This document shows positions 36,125-44,986 of a DNA stretch of 64,000 bases, one piece after another (the stretch's first letter is position 1; each line of letters starts with the position of its first letter). Both the position numbers and the translations under genes were made by a program. The stretch lies in NCBI GenBank assembly GCA_017465665.1, contig JAFTVU010000007.1, positions 36,328-100,327 on the forward strand. Reading direction: 5' to 3'. This DNA is from Oscillospiraceae bacterium (GTDB lineage: Bacteria; Bacillota; Clostridia; Oscillospirales; Ruminococcaceae). The notes under the pieces were generated by a model. It had not been told where the DNA came from, did not search any database, and was given only the letters and a program-made list of their open reading frames with translations.

Positions 36125-37159
36125 TCATATTACCAGCATACCGAGGATCTCTGTGCTGCTGAGTCCGTAGCGTATTCCCTCGATGGCTGTTTTTACATTT
36201 TTTTGTTCTATCTTCAGGCACTCTATAAGTGCGTAGTATACCGCGGCGGAATTGCGTGACATCCTTATTGTCCGCCGCAGGTGATCCATGCTTATGGTAT
36301 CGGTGAGCTGTTCTATCGAAGCAAACTCAGCGTCCCTGTCTGTATGATAGCCGAGCTGTGAAAGCTCCTGCTCTATCTTTGATATATCCGGCAGCTGGAG
36401 CAGCCGTTCTATCGTTTCGTTGTTCAATCGGTATTTCAATGGCAGAAGCACCTTTCTTGCGCTGTCCGCCGAAACGCCGAAAGCTCTCATGCGGCAGCAG
36501 GATACTACGTTTTCCATATCTATACTCTTCAGGAGCGCGCGCTTCAGCTCGGTAAGCGCCTTGCCTGAATACGTCTTTTCGGCCGTCTTGATGGCAGACA
36601 TATAATATAGTGTGTAGAGTCTGCGCTCACACTCGTTTATATTGATGCTGCCTGATTCAGCCGCATCGATCAGAAGCGGTCTGAGCGGTCTTGCAAAAGG
36701 CGTGTTTTCCAGCAGATGAGCTATATCAAGATATGTCTCGGCTTTTCCGAGAGCCATAAGATCTGTGGAAGCGTGTTGTACCAGAAACATAGGAAGCGAA
36801 GCGATATACCTGTCTGCAGAGCCTGATGAGACTGCTTCGACAGCGTTGATTATCTGATCTGTTTCCAGCTGCATGATAATGTATTTGAAGAAAACGCGGC
36901 TGTCGCTGAAATCGAAGCGGTGAAAGCGCTCGAATATATCAAATGCGGAGCGGTTTATCAGGGCTTCGAGCTGACCTCGGTGTATCGTCTGTGGGTTTAT
37001 TCCCGAAAGCGTTTTGCTGTAACGCTCTGTCTGTTTCAGAAATGCCGCGGCTTCAGCTACTGTGGTACGCGCACACAGTTGAGAGTAATCCTCCGCGGTA
37101 AGTGATCTGCCGTATATTGCCCTTGCCTTTGCAATAACGGAATTGGATGAAAACGACAT
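36125..37159 (-). CDS. atpC: V/A-type ATP synthase subunit C
   Basis: 344 residues. Socket subunit linking the central shaft to the K ring (V-type subunit d homologue). The N-terminal NSVIAKARAIYGRSLTAEDYSQL resembles the family's A-k-[AV]-R motif, and the protein is mostly helical with three similar bundles, as expected; RYKLRLLKY-type conservation is weak. Placed between subunits H and I, the standard position. RBS CAGGAG. Confidence 0.88.
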   Translation of the reverse strand: MSFSSNSVIAKARAIYGRSLTAEDYSQLCARTTVAEAAAFLKQTERYSKTLSGINPQTIHRGQLEALINRSAFDIFERFHRFDFSDSRVFFKYIIMQLETDQIINAVEAVSSGSADRYIASLPMFLVQHASTDLMALGKAETYLDIAHLLENTPFARPLRPLLIDAAESGSININECERRLYTLYYMSAIKTAEKTYSGKALTELKRALLKSIDMENVVSCCRMRAFGVSADSARKVLLPLKYRLNNETIERLLQLPDISKIEQELSQLGYHTDRDAEFASIEQLTDTISMDHLRRTIRMSRNSAAVYYALIECLKIEQKNVKTAIEGIRYGLSSTEILGMLVI

Positions 37160-37164
37160 AGCTA

Positions 37165-37473
37165 TCAGACTCCTGTGATACGACTGATTATTTCATTCTG
37201 CCACTCGCTGCGGTAAGCGGCGAACACTCCGTCAAGATGCTCTGTGCTTTCTACCAGAGCGGCTTTTGTGTTGCGCTTCTTTTCCTCAAGGAGCTCAGCC
37301 TGCTTTTTGAGCGCTTCATCAGCCTTTGCCCGTTCTTCGGCAAGCAGTCTTTCTCTGCGGCCTGCATATTTTTCGTCAGCCTCATCCAGTCTGTGCATCT
37401 CGGCTTCTACGAGCTTTTCCGCTTCGGCTGCCGCATTTCTGTCTATTTCGATTATGCTTTTCAGGATATCCAT
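37165..37473 (-). CDS. V/A-type ATP synthase subunit H/G (peripheral stalk)
   Basis: 102 residues from the ATG at 37473, five bases after GCAGGTG; the frame extends to 37515 but that adds a non-conserved start without an RBS. The whole protein is one charged helix (MDILKSIIEIDRNAAAEAEKLVEAEMHRLDEADEKYAGRRERLLAEE...), as expected for the peripheral stalk partner of subunit E (NtpF/AhaH type). First gene of the nine-gene ATPase operon, 5 bp before subunit C. Confidence 0.8.
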   Translation of the reverse strand: MDILKSIIEIDRNAAAEAEKLVEAEMHRLDEADEKYAGRRERLLAEERAKADEALKKQAELLEEKKRNTKAALVESTEHLDGVFAAYRSEWQNEIISRITGV

Positions 37474-37543
37474 AATAACACCTGCCTTGTGTGTTGTACT
37501 ATATTTTATATACATATTAATATGTGGAAAAACGACCTTATTT

Positions 37544-37572
37544 ATAATAATCTAAAATCGAAAATAGTTCAA
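37544..37572 (-). promoter_or_regulatory. Promoter of the V/A-ATPase operon
   Basis: Minus-strand TTGAAC (37572-37567), 17-bp spacer, TATTAT (37549-37544). The leader is about 65 nt. The only gap upstream of the operon, so a promoter is expected here. Confidence 0.5.
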
Positions 37573-37665
37573 TGGTAATAATGAACAAAAACAACGGTTG
37601 AATAGTGGGTATTCGTCAAAATATTCATATCTTTACCATAGCTTTGCTGAAATATCTGCAAAACA

Positions 37666-37692
37666 AAAGGAACGGCATGAACCGTTCCTTAT
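37666..37692 (-). terminator. Terminator after the UPF0210 gene
   Basis: On the minus strand AAGGAACGG-TTCATG-CCGTTCCTT followed by TTGTTTT. It ends the ACT-UPF0210 transcript before the ATPase promoter. Confidence 0.8.
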
Positions 37693-37710
37693 TATATAGT
37701 ATCTGATATA

Positions 37711-39069
37711 TTAGTTCTTCAGGCTCTGCATAGGAGCAGGAATACGTCCGCCGCGGCTGATGAACTTGGAGGAGGAGTACTTGTTGATCTTCATTACAGG
37801 GCCGCTGCCGAAGAGTCCGCCGAATTCCAGCATATCGCCTTCCTTCATGCCGATAGCAGGGATGACTCTTACTGCTGTTGTCTTGGAGTTCACCATACCG
37901 ATAGCCGCCTCATCCGCGATGATAGCGGAGATGGTATCAACAGGTGTATCGCCTGGGATACAGATCATATCCAGACCTACGGAGCATACTGCTGTCATAG
38001 CCTCCAGCTTTTCGAGGGAAAGTGAGCCGCATACTGCAGCGTCTATCATGCCTGCGTCCTCAGAAACGGGGATGAACGCACCGCTCAGACCGCCTACATG
38101 GGAGGATGCCATTACACCGCCCTTTTTAACTGCGTCGTTAAGCATAGCAAGGCAGGCTGTTGTGCCGTGAGTACCGCAGCTTTCAAGACCTATCTCCTCA
38201 AGGATATGAGCCACGGAGTCGCCTACAGCGGGTGTGGGAGCGAGGGAAAGGTCAACTATTCCGAAAGGAACGCCGAGGCGCTTTGAAGCCTCTGTACCAA
38301 CGAGCTGCCCCATACGGGTGATCTTGAATGCAGTCTTCTTGATGATGTCTGCGATCTCTGTCATGTTGGCTTCGGGGTGCTTTGCTATTGCAGCTCTTAC
38401 AACGCCGGGACCCGAAACGCCTACGTTTATCTCTGTATCATACTCGCCCACGCCGTGGAATGCGCCTGCCATAAAGGGGTTATCCTCGGGAGCGTTGCAG
38501 AATACTACGATCTTTGCAGCGCCAAAGCAGAAGTTGTCCTTGGTGGCCTCAGCGGCATCGTATACCACCTTGCCCATCATGGAAACAGCGTCCATGTTGA
38601 TACCTGCCTTTGTGGAGCCGATATTTACGGAGGAGCATACGTTGGATGTTTCAGCCATAGCCTCGGGGATGGAGTTGATAAGCTCCAGATCGCCTGCTGC
38701 AAAGCCCTTATGTACCAGTGCGGAATAGCCGCCGATATAGTTTACGCCAGTACCCTCGGCAACACGCTGCAGGGTCTTTGCGAACTTTACGGGGTTCTTG
38801 CTTCTTGTTGCAGCGGCTACGATGGAGATAGGTGTAACGGAAATTCTCTTGTTGATGATCGGGATACCGTACTGCTTTTCGATGTCCTCGCCTGTTTTTA
38901 CAAGGTTCTCAGCCTTACGCATCATCTTTTCGTAAATTCTGTCGCAGGCACGGTCTTCATCGCTGTCTATACAATCGAGGAGAGAGATACCCATTGTGAT
39001 GGTACGGATATCAAGGTTCTCCTCCTGTATCATCTTTATCGTTTCAAGAATATCGCCTGAATTAAGCAT
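37711..39069 (-). CDS. UPF0210 (PFL-like, DUF711) family protein
   Basis: 452 residues. The UPF0210/DUF711 family is widespread in Firmicutes and archaea and distantly related in fold to pyruvate formate-lyase-type barrels; its reaction is unknown. Conserved blocks are visible: [33 protein letters not shown]-like [81 protein letters not shown] and the Gly-rich end [23 protein letters not shown]. It follows the ACT-domain gene by 18 bp; this pairing is conserved in many genomes. Confidence 0.9.
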   Translation of the reverse strand: MLNSGDILETIKMIQEENLDIRTITMGISLLDCIDSDEDRACDRIYEKMMRKAENLVKTGEDIEKQYGIPIINKRISVTPISIVAAATRSKNPVKFAKTLQRVAEGTGVNYIGGYSALVHKGFAAGDLELINSIPEAMAETSNVCSSVNIGSTKAGINMDAVSMMGKVVYDAAEATKDNFCFGAAKIVVFCNAPEDNPFMAGAFHGVGEYDTEINVGVSGPGVVRAAIAKHPEANMTEIADIIKKTAFKITRMGQLVGTEASKRLGVPFGIVDLSLAPTPAVGDSVAHILEEIGLESCGTHGTTACLAMLNDAVKKGGVMASSHVGGLSGAFIPVSEDAGMIDAAVCGSLSLEKLEAMTAVCSVGLDMICIPGDTPVDTISAIIADEAAIGMVNSKTTAVRVIPAIGMKEGDMLEFGGLFGSGPVMKINKYSSSKFISRGGRIPAPMQSLKN

Positions 39070-39087
39070 TAGTCAAATTCTCCTTAG

Positions 39088-39357
39088 TTATATTCTGTGC
39101 ATGGCATTGAAGATATCCTCGTGCATAACGTGCACCTGAAGACCCATCTCCTTGCCTGCTGCAACCAGCTTGTCTGCAAAATCCACATAATCAACGGTGA
39201 GGTTGGATATCTCGATCATCATGGTCATTGCGAACAGATCCTGCATGATGGTCTGTGTAACGTCCATAACGTTAGCCTTGCAATCTGCACAGATACCGCT
39301 GACCTTTGCCAGAATACCTACTGTGTCCTTACCGATAACAGCTACTACTGCTCTCAT
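39088..39357 (-). CDS. ACT-domain protein, UPF0237 family
   Basis: 89 residues, a single ACT domain: MRAVVAVIGKDTVGILAKVSGICADCKANVMDVTQTIMQDLFAMTMMIEIS. ACT domains bind amino acids or other small ligands, and this stand-alone form (GcvR-like) is thought to be regulatory. RBS AAGGAGG. First gene of the ACT-UPF0210 pair, so it may sense the ligand for the UPF0210 protein; that link is inferred from operon structure. Confidence 0.9.
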   Translation of the reverse strand: MRAVVAVIGKDTVGILAKVSGICADCKANVMDVTQTIMQDLFAMTMMIEISNLTVDYVDFADKLVAAGKEMGLQVHVMHEDIFNAMHRI

Positions 39358-39429
39358 TTTGTCCTCCTTGCTGCGGGCGTATTGTGTAAAATAACTGCTC
39401 GCATAGCTTTAAATTATTATTTCTTATCT

Positions 39430-39458
39430 ATTATACTAAAAAATTCGGAAAAAGTAAA
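39430..39458 (-). promoter_or_regulatory. Promoter of the ACT-UPF0210 pair
   Basis: Minus-strand TTTACT (39458-39453), 17-bp spacer, TATAAT (39435-39430). Divergent from the PHP-gene promoter beside it. Confidence 0.55.
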
Positions 39459-39466
39459 TGTATTCA

Positions 39467-39495
39467 TAGACAAATTTAAAATTTTGTGATAAAAT
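39467..39495 (+). promoter_or_regulatory. Promoter of the PHP phosphatase gene
   Basis: TAGACA (39467-39472), 17-bp spacer, TAAAAT (39490-39495), about 75 bp before the TTG start. Confidence 0.5.
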
Positions 39496-39572
39496 AATAA
39501 AAAAACTGTCCGCGGCGGGATATTTATGTGTAATATTTTCTCCGATGGATAACAGAACAAGGAAGAGACAAA

Positions 39573-40388
39573 TTGAACGAAAGATACATACCTGTGGATT
39601 GCCATATGCACTCCACGTTATCTCCCGATGGCTGTGATGCGCCCGAAGCTATGGCGAAGCGCGCCTTTGAGCTTGGTATACAGCATTTCACCCTGACGGA
39701 TCATATCGAAAACGAAAAGCTGGATAGCTGGGATTACCGCGGCGCTATGGAGAAGTCACGCGAGGTATATCTGAAGCTTAAGGAAGAATATGCGGGACGT
39801 ATGAACGTCTACTACGGCGCGGAGCTTGGTCAGCCGCTGTATGATCTTCCTCAGGCAGAAAGGATACTCGATACCTACGATTACGATTTCGTGCTTGGTT
39901 CGCAGCACAGGACAAGAAGCTACGCCCGCGTGGATAAGCTGCCTGACAGCGAGGAAGTGCGTTACCGCTATATGGATGAGTATTTCGAGGAGCTGCTTGC
40001 TCTTGCGGAGTGGGGCAGGTTCTGTTCGCTCTCTCATCTTACGTTTCCGCTGCGCTTTATCAGCGGTGACTTCGGCGGTCATGAGATAGATATGTCGCGG
40101 TATGCTGCGATAACAGATAAGATACTGGAAACCATCATCAGCAAGGATATCGCACTGGAGGTGAATTCCTCAGGCATACGCAAGGGATTGCATGTTTCAA
40201 TGCCCTCTGCGGAGTATGTACAGCGGTATTACGATAAGGGCGGCCGCATGATAACCATGGGCTCGGATGCTCACCGTGTCTGCGATGTGGGTGCGGATAT
40301 TCCCGAATGTCTTGCAATGCTGAAGAAAATAGGTTATACTGAGATATGTGTATTCAGTCGGAAGACTCCGACTTTTATTAAATTCTGA
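39573..40388 (+). CDS. PHP-domain histidinol-phosphatase-like enzyme (HisJ type)
   Basis: 271 residues from a TTG at 39573 with GGAAGAG upstream. A PHP-fold metal phosphoesterase: DCHMHSTLSPDG (metal-binding H11 and H13), FTLTDHIE, YYGAELGQ, VLGSQH, FCSLSHLTFPLR, ALEVNSSG and the final ITMGSDAHR. These match HisJ-type histidinol-phosphatases, but no other his gene is nearby, so the natural substrate may be another phosphate ester. The 3' end carries a terminator-like hairpin within the coding sequence, and an Lrp gene follows after 16 bp. Confidence 0.82.
   Translation: MNERYIPVDCHMHSTLSPDGCDAPEAMAKRAFELGIQHFTLTDHIENEKLDSWDYRGAMEKSREVYLKLKEEYAGRMNVYYGAELGQPLYDLPQAERILDTYDYDFVLGSQHRTRSYARVDKLPDSEEVRYRYMDEYFEELLALAEWGRFCSLSHLTFPLRFISGDFGGHEIDMSRYAAITDKILETIISKDIALEVNSSGIRKGLHVSMPSAEYVQRYYDKGGRMITMGSDAHRVCDVGADIPECLAMLKKIGYTEICVFSRKTPTFIKF
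40356..40377 (+). terminator. Terminator-like hairpin inside the 3' end of the PHP gene
   Basis: AGTCGGA (40356-40362), loop AGAC, TCCGACT (40367-40373), then TTTT. It ends 11 bp before the stop codon, so it could limit read-through into the Lrp-aminotransferase-ispE genes. Confidence 0.5.
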
Positions 40389-40404
40389 CTTGGAGGAAGA
40401 TATT

Positions 40405-40884
40405 ATGAACAAGCTGCTGGATCTATTAAGAGAAAACGCCAGACTTTCCAACGCGGAGCTTGCCGCGATGCTGGGCATTGCCGAGGCAGAAGTCGCCGCG
40501 CAGATAAAACAGCTTGAGGATGACGGCATAATCATGGGTTATACCGCAATTATAAATGAAGAGACCGTTGATGAAACACTGGTTACAGCTATCATAGAGA
40601 TAAAGGTGGCTCCGATGAAGGGCAAGGGCTTTGACGAGCTTGCCCACACCATCATGGAGTATGAGGAGGTAGACAGCGTCTTCCTGCTCAGCGGCGCTTA
40701 TGACCTTTCCGTTACCGTAAAGGGTACAAGTCTGCGTAAGGTGGCTATGTTCGTTTCAGACAGGCTCTCTGCGCTGGATGGCGTGATCTCCACCGCCACA
40801 CATTTCATCCTCAAGAGATACAAGGAGAAGAACCATGTATTCAGCGAGGACAGCACTGACGAAAGGAGCTTGGTATCTCCGTGA
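40405..40884 (+). CDS. Lrp/AsnC-family transcriptional regulator
   Basis: 159 residues from the ATG at 40405, after GGAGGAAG; the frame upstream to 40348 overlaps the phosphatase and is not used. N-terminal winged HTH (LLDLLRENARLSNAELAAMLGIAEAEVAAQIKQLEDDGIIMGYTAIIN) and C-terminal RAM ligand-binding domain (ETLVTAIIEIKV ... VDSVFLLSGAYDLSVTVKG). Probably responds to an amino acid and controls the overlapping aminotransferase gene, whose GTG overlaps this stop by 4 bp. Confidence 0.92.
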   Translation: MNKLLDLLRENARLSNAELAAMLGIAEAEVAAQIKQLEDDGIIMGYTAIINEETVDETLVTAIIEIKVAPMKGKGFDELAHTIMEYEEVDSVFLLSGAYDLSVTVKGTSLRKVAMFVSDRLSALDGVISTATHFILKRYKEKNHVFSEDSTDERSLVSP

Positions 40885-42056
40885 TAGATTATGACAAGGT
40901 ACTTCCCGAGCGCATAAAGAATATCCAGCCCTCGGGAATAAGAAAGTTCTTTGATATAGCTCAGCAGGTGGAGGGCGTTATATCCCTTTCCGTGGGCGAG
41001 CCTGATTTCAAGACGCCGTGGGCTGTCCGCAAGGAGGCTATCCGCGTACTTGAAAAGGGAAGAACGGCATACACTGCAAACAGCGGACTTATCGGTCTGC
41101 GCCGCACTATCGCAGATTATCTGCGTACCACCATCCACACCGAATACGACCCTGAAAAGGAGATAATCGTGACGGTTGGCGGCAGTGAGGCTATCGATAT
41201 GGCAATACGCGCTCTGGTACAGCCCGGTGATGAGGTGCTGGTGCCCGAGCCCAGCTTTGTGTGCTATTCTCCTATCGTTACCATGTGCGGCGGTACTCCC
41301 GTGCCGATAGTTACAAAGCGCGAGGATAATTTCCGCCTGACAGCACAGGCGCTTAAGGAGCGTATTACTCCCAATACAAAGGCGCTGGTGCTGCCTTTCC
41401 CTAACAATCCCACAGGCGCGGTAATGCGCCGCGAGCATCTTGAAGCTATCGCTGAGGTGCTTAAAGATACAGATATCATGGTGATTTCGGATGAGATATA
41501 TTCCGAAATGACCTACAACGGAGTAAAGCATGTTTCCTTTGCGGAGCTTCCCGATATGCGCGAGCGCACTATCGTGATAAACGGCTTCTCCAAGGCGTAT
41601 GCCATGACAGGCTGGAGACTCGGCTATGCCGCAGGACCTCAGCCCATAATGAAGCAGATGCTCAAGCTCCACCAGTACTGCATCATGTCCAGCCCTACTA
41701 TAAGCCAGCACGCTGCCATCATTGCCATGACGGAGTGCCGCGAGGAAGTAGATAAGATGGTCGAGGAGTATGATATGCGCCGCAGACTGCTTGTGAAGGG
41801 CTTCAATGATATGGGTCTTGACTGCTTCGAGCCCGAGGGCGCATTCTATGTGTTCCCCTGCATAAAGTCTACAGGAATGAGCTCCTCTGAGTTCTGTGAG
41901 CGCCTTATCTATGACAAGAAAGTGGCTGTAGTGCCAGGAAATGCTTTCGGTGAGAGCGGCGAGGGCTTCGTGCGTGTATCCTATGCGTATTCCGTACAGC
42001 ATCTGACAACGGCTCTCGGACGTATCCGCGAGTTTCTTGAGGAGATAAAGAAGTGA
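40881..42056 (+). CDS. Class I/II PLP-dependent aminotransferase (aspartate/aromatic type)
   Basis: 391 residues from a GTG at 40881. Fold-type I aminotransferase: SVGEPDF (substrate loop), YTANSGLIGLRRTIADYL, NNPTGAV, SDEIYSEM and the PLP Lys238 in NGFSKAYAMTGWRLGY; the C-terminal Arg is in GEGFVRVSYAYS. Resembles the PatA/AspC-like aminotransferases of Firmicutes that act on aromatic or N-acetyl-diaminopimelate substrates; which one cannot be told. Overlaps both neighbours by 4 bp (GTGA), so translation is coupled with lrp and ispE. Confidence 0.9.
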   Translation: MIDYDKVLPERIKNIQPSGIRKFFDIAQQVEGVISLSVGEPDFKTPWAVRKEAIRVLEKGRTAYTANSGLIGLRRTIADYLRTTIHTEYDPEKEIIVTVGGSEAIDMAIRALVQPGDEVLVPEPSFVCYSPIVTMCGGTPVPIVTKREDNFRLTAQALKERITPNTKALVLPFPNNPTGAVMRREHLEAIAEVLKDTDIMVISDEIYSEMTYNGVKHVSFAELPDMRERTIVINGFSKAYAMTGWRLGYAAGPQPIMKQMLKLHQYCIMSSPTISQHAAIIAMTECREEVDKMVEEYDMRRRLLVKGFNDMGLDCFEPEGAFYVFPCIKSTGMSSSEFCERLIYDKKVAVVPGNAFGESGEGFVRVSYAYSVQHLTTALGRIREFLEEIKK

Positions 42057-42892
42057 CCGTAATTGCTAATGCGAAATTGAATCTCTATCTGGATATCACG
42101 GGCAGACGCGAGGACGGATATCACCTGCTGGAAACGGTAATGCAGAGCATAACGCTTTCCGATGTGCTGGAGATATCCTTTTCAGAGGGCGGCGGCATTG
42201 AGCTTTGCTGCTCTGCGCCAGATATCCCGTCCGATGAGAGAAATATCGCATACAAGGCGGCAAAACGCTATATCGACGAGGCAGGCATCACCTGCGGAGT
42301 GAAGATAGATATACAAAAGCGCATCCCCAGCGGTGCAGGCATGGGCGGCGGCAGCGCAGACGCAGCGGCTGTTCTTCTTGCAATGGAAAAGCGGTTCGGT
42401 GCGCTGGGTATGGAAAAGCTTACGGAGCTTGCCGCAATGATCGGTGCGGATGTCCCGTTCTGTCTGACAGGAGGCACAAGAGTATGCACAGGAATAGGCG
42501 AGCGCATGAGGGATACCGAAGCAGTAAGCGGATGCTGTTTCCTTGTTGTGATGCCTGATTTCACCTGTCCCACAGGAGAAGCGTATGCACGATATGACAG
42601 TGCGCCCATCCCTGCGAAAAGCGGTCTGGATGAGTTTGAACGTTCGCTCCCCTGCAGCTTCGCAGATAAGCTGTACAACAGCTTTGAAGTATTGTACGGG
42701 GATGCCCGTATAGACGATATCAAGGCGCGTCTGATGGCTTGCGGCGCTGACGGCGCTCTGCTTACAGGCAGTGGTGCGGCGGTGTTCGGAGTGTTTAAGA
42801 ACAAGGAACGTGCCGAAGCGGCAGCCAAGGCGTTTCCGCAGTATTTCACGGCTGTATGCGAGCCGTCTGATAAAGGTATAATATTTACATGA
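42053..42892 (+). CDS. ispE: 4-diphosphocytidyl-2-C-methyl-D-erythritol kinase (IspE)
   Basis: 279 residues from a GTG at 42053 that overlaps the previous stop. GHMP-fold kinase of the non-mevalonate (MEP) isoprenoid pathway. AKLNLYLDITGRREDGYH holds the catalytic Lys8; the ATP loop PSGAGMGGGSADAAA is at 92-106; GADVPFCLTGG carries the catalytic Asp; the C-terminal TGSGAAVFGVF is typical. It is the only MEP-pathway gene in the window. An Asp23-family gene follows after 30 bp. Confidence 0.93.
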   Translation: MTVIANAKLNLYLDITGRREDGYHLLETVMQSITLSDVLEISFSEGGGIELCCSAPDIPSDERNIAYKAAKRYIDEAGITCGVKIDIQKRIPSGAGMGGGSADAAAVLLAMEKRFGALGMEKLTELAAMIGADVPFCLTGGTRVCTGIGERMRDTEAVSGCCFLVVMPDFTCPTGEAYARYDSAPIPAKSGLDEFERSLPCSFADKLYNSFEVLYGDARIDDIKARLMACGADGALLTGSGAAVFGVFKNKERAEAAAKAFPQYFTAVCEPSDKGIIFT

Positions 42893-42922
42893 TTATAAAG
42901 CTGATCAAAAGGAGGCTGTAAT

Positions 42923-43282
42923 ATGATTAGAGTTAAGAATCACGTTGGCGAGATCAATATCTCCCAGGAGTATTTCATGTCGCTCATCAGCAATACCGTT
43001 ACAAACTGTTTCGGTGTGGTACAGATGAACGTGAGCAATGCAAAGCAGACATTGATGGCTTATCTGCCCAAGAAAAAGGACGCCAAGAATGCTCCCTGCG
43101 GAGTATCTGTGCGCGTAGGCAAGGATAAGCTGGTAGTTGATCTGCACATCACCGTTATGTATGGTGTAAATGTAAGCGCAGTGGTAAAGAGCATAATGAA
43201 CAAGGTGCGCTATACCATTGAGGAGAGCACAGGTATCTCCGTTGAGCGCGTAAACGTCTATGTGGACGGTATAAGAACGTAA
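42923..43282 (+). CDS. Asp23/Gls24-family envelope stress protein
   Basis: 119 residues, RBS AAGGAGG. The Asp23 (DUF322) pattern is clear: NHVGEINISQEYFMSLISNTVTNCFGVVQMNV, KLVVDLHITVMYGVNVSAVVKSIMNKVRYTIEESTGISVERVNVYVDGI. Members are cytosolic or membrane-associated envelope-linked proteins; in Firmicutes this short form (YloU type) sits directly upstream of the fakA-recG block, exactly as here. Confidence 0.92.
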   Translation: MIRVKNHVGEINISQEYFMSLISNTVTNCFGVVQMNVSNAKQTLMAYLPKKKDAKNAPCGVSVRVGKDKLVVDLHITVMYGVNVSAVVKSIMNKVRYTIEESTGISVERVNVYVDGIRT

Positions 43283-43338
43283 TTTCTGTTTCAGCAACAT
43301 TTTAATATTATATATCAGGAAGGAATTATTGAAAAGAA

Positions 43339-44985
43339 ATGAAGATCACAGGAAAGCTTTATAGGGACGCGGTCATCTCGGGTGCCAATAATATATCAAA
43401 CCAGAAGCAGGCGGTAGATGAGCTGAACGTGTTCCCTGTACCTGACGGAGACACAGGTACAAATATGTCCATGACTATCAACAATGCCCTTGCTGAGATG
43501 AAGAAGGCAGGCGACAGCGTTACAGTAGGCGATGCGGCAAAGACAGTTGCTTCCGCTATGCTGCGCGGCGCAAGAGGTAACTCGGGCGTTATCCTGTCCC
43601 TTATCTTCCGCGGACTTTCAAAGGGTCTGGCAGGAAAGGCGGAGGCAGATGCAAAGGATCTCTCCGATGCATTCAAGCTGGGCGTGGACGCTGCGTATAA
43701 GTCTGTTATGAAGCCCACAGAGGGTACTATCCTCACGGTTGCAAGAGAAGCGTATGAGAACACACTCACACTTGCAGTTGAGGGCGGCGATGCCGCAGAG
43801 TTCCTCAGAACCTATATCAGCGAGGCCGAAAAGTCCCTTGAAAAGACACCTGAGCTGCTTCCTGCACTGAAGAAGGCAGGCGTTGTTGACGCGGGCGGCC
43901 GTGGACTTATCGTTATCCTTGAGGGTATGATGGCAGTTATCGGCGGCGGTGCAATGATCGAGGCTGTTGACGCAGTGAAGCCTGTAGGCCCTGTTGCTGT
44001 TGCGGCAGCTGCAACAGGCTCCTCCGATGAGATTACTTTCGCATACTGCACAGAGTTCATCGTTATGAAGAAGCAGGGCGCAAAGGACGCTACCGCGCTG
44101 AGAGCTTTCCTTGAAACTATCGGCGACTGCGTTGTAGTGGTTGACGATGATGAGATAATCAAGGTGCATGTTCACTCCAACCATCCCGGTAAGGCTATCG
44201 AGGAGGGCTTGAAGTTCGGTGAGCTCACCAAGATGAAGATAGAGAATATGCGCGAGCAGCACAATAACATCATCAAGGCTGATGAGGCTGCCCAGACAAA
44301 CAGAAAGGCTCCCGTTGCTCCCGAAAAGGACATGGGCTTTGTAGCTGTTGCCGCAGGCGCAGGCGTTGAGGCACTGTTCAGCGATCTGGGTGCGGATCAG
44401 ATAGTGCGGGGCGGTCAGACGATGAACCCCTCCACTGAGGATATACTGGAAGCTATCGGTCAGACACCTGCACACAACGTATTCGTTCTGCCTAATAACA
44501 AGAATATCATCATGGCTGCGGAGCAGGCTGTGAAGCTCGCTGACAGAAATGTATGCGTGCTGCAGTCCAAGACTATACCCCAGGGTATAGCTGCAATGAT
44601 GGCTTTTGACCCCGATGCGGATTTTGTCGCAAACAGAAGCGGCATGACAGACGCTCTCGGCAATGTGGAGAGCGGTCAGATCACCTTTGCTGTTCGTGAC
44701 AGCGAGTATGACGGCCACAAGATAAAGCAGGGTGAGATACTTGCTATGGATAACGGCAAGATCGTATTCACCGAGACTGATGTGACAAAGGCGCTCGTAA
44801 AGCTGACAAAGAGGCTTGTAAGCGGCTCCAGCAGCTTTATCACAGTTATTTACGGCTCGGATGTTTCCGATGAGGATGCGGATGCAGCTTACGAGAAGCT
44901 GCGTTCAAAGATCAGCGATAATATCGATATCGTAATGGTAAACGGCGGACAGCCTGTTTATTACTATATCATCTCTGTGGAGTAA
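43339..44985 (+). CDS. Dak2-domain fatty acid kinase subunit A-like protein (FakA/YloV)
   Basis: 548 residues. N-terminal Dak2 ATP-binding domain (NVFPVPDGDTGTNMSMTINNA; LRGARGNSGVILSLIFRG; PTEGTILTVAREA; DAGGRGLIVILEGM), a middle domain, and a C-terminal domain of the FakA family (FVLPNNKNIIMAAEQAVKLADRNVCVLQSKTIPQGIAAMMAFD). FakA phosphorylates fatty acids bound to a FakB/DegV partner; no partner gene is in the window. RBS GGAAGGAA is somewhat far (about 14 bp) from the ATG at 43339. The yloU-yloV-recG order is conserved in Firmicutes. Confidence 0.9.
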   Translation: MKITGKLYRDAVISGANNISNQKQAVDELNVFPVPDGDTGTNMSMTINNALAEMKKAGDSVTVGDAAKTVASAMLRGARGNSGVILSLIFRGLSKGLAGKAEADAKDLSDAFKLGVDAAYKSVMKPTEGTILTVAREAYENTLTLAVEGGDAAEFLRTYISEAEKSLEKTPELLPALKKAGVVDAGGRGLIVILEGMMAVIGGGAMIEAVDAVKPVGPVAVAAAATGSSDEITFAYCTEFIVMKKQGAKDATALRAFLETIGDCVVVVDDDEIIKVHVHSNHPGKAIEEGLKFGELTKMKIENMREQHNNIIKADEAAQTNRKAPVAPEKDMGFVAVAAGAGVEALFSDLGADQIVRGGQTMNPSTEDILEAIGQTPAHNVFVLPNNKNIIMAAEQAVKLADRNVCVLQSKTIPQGIAAMMAFDPDADFVANRSGMTDALGNVESGQITFAVRDSEYDGHKIKQGEILAMDNGKIVFTETDVTKALVKLTKRLVSGSSSFITVIYGSDVSDEDADAAYEKLRSKISDNIDIVMVNGGQPVYYYIISVE

Positions 44986-44986
44986 G

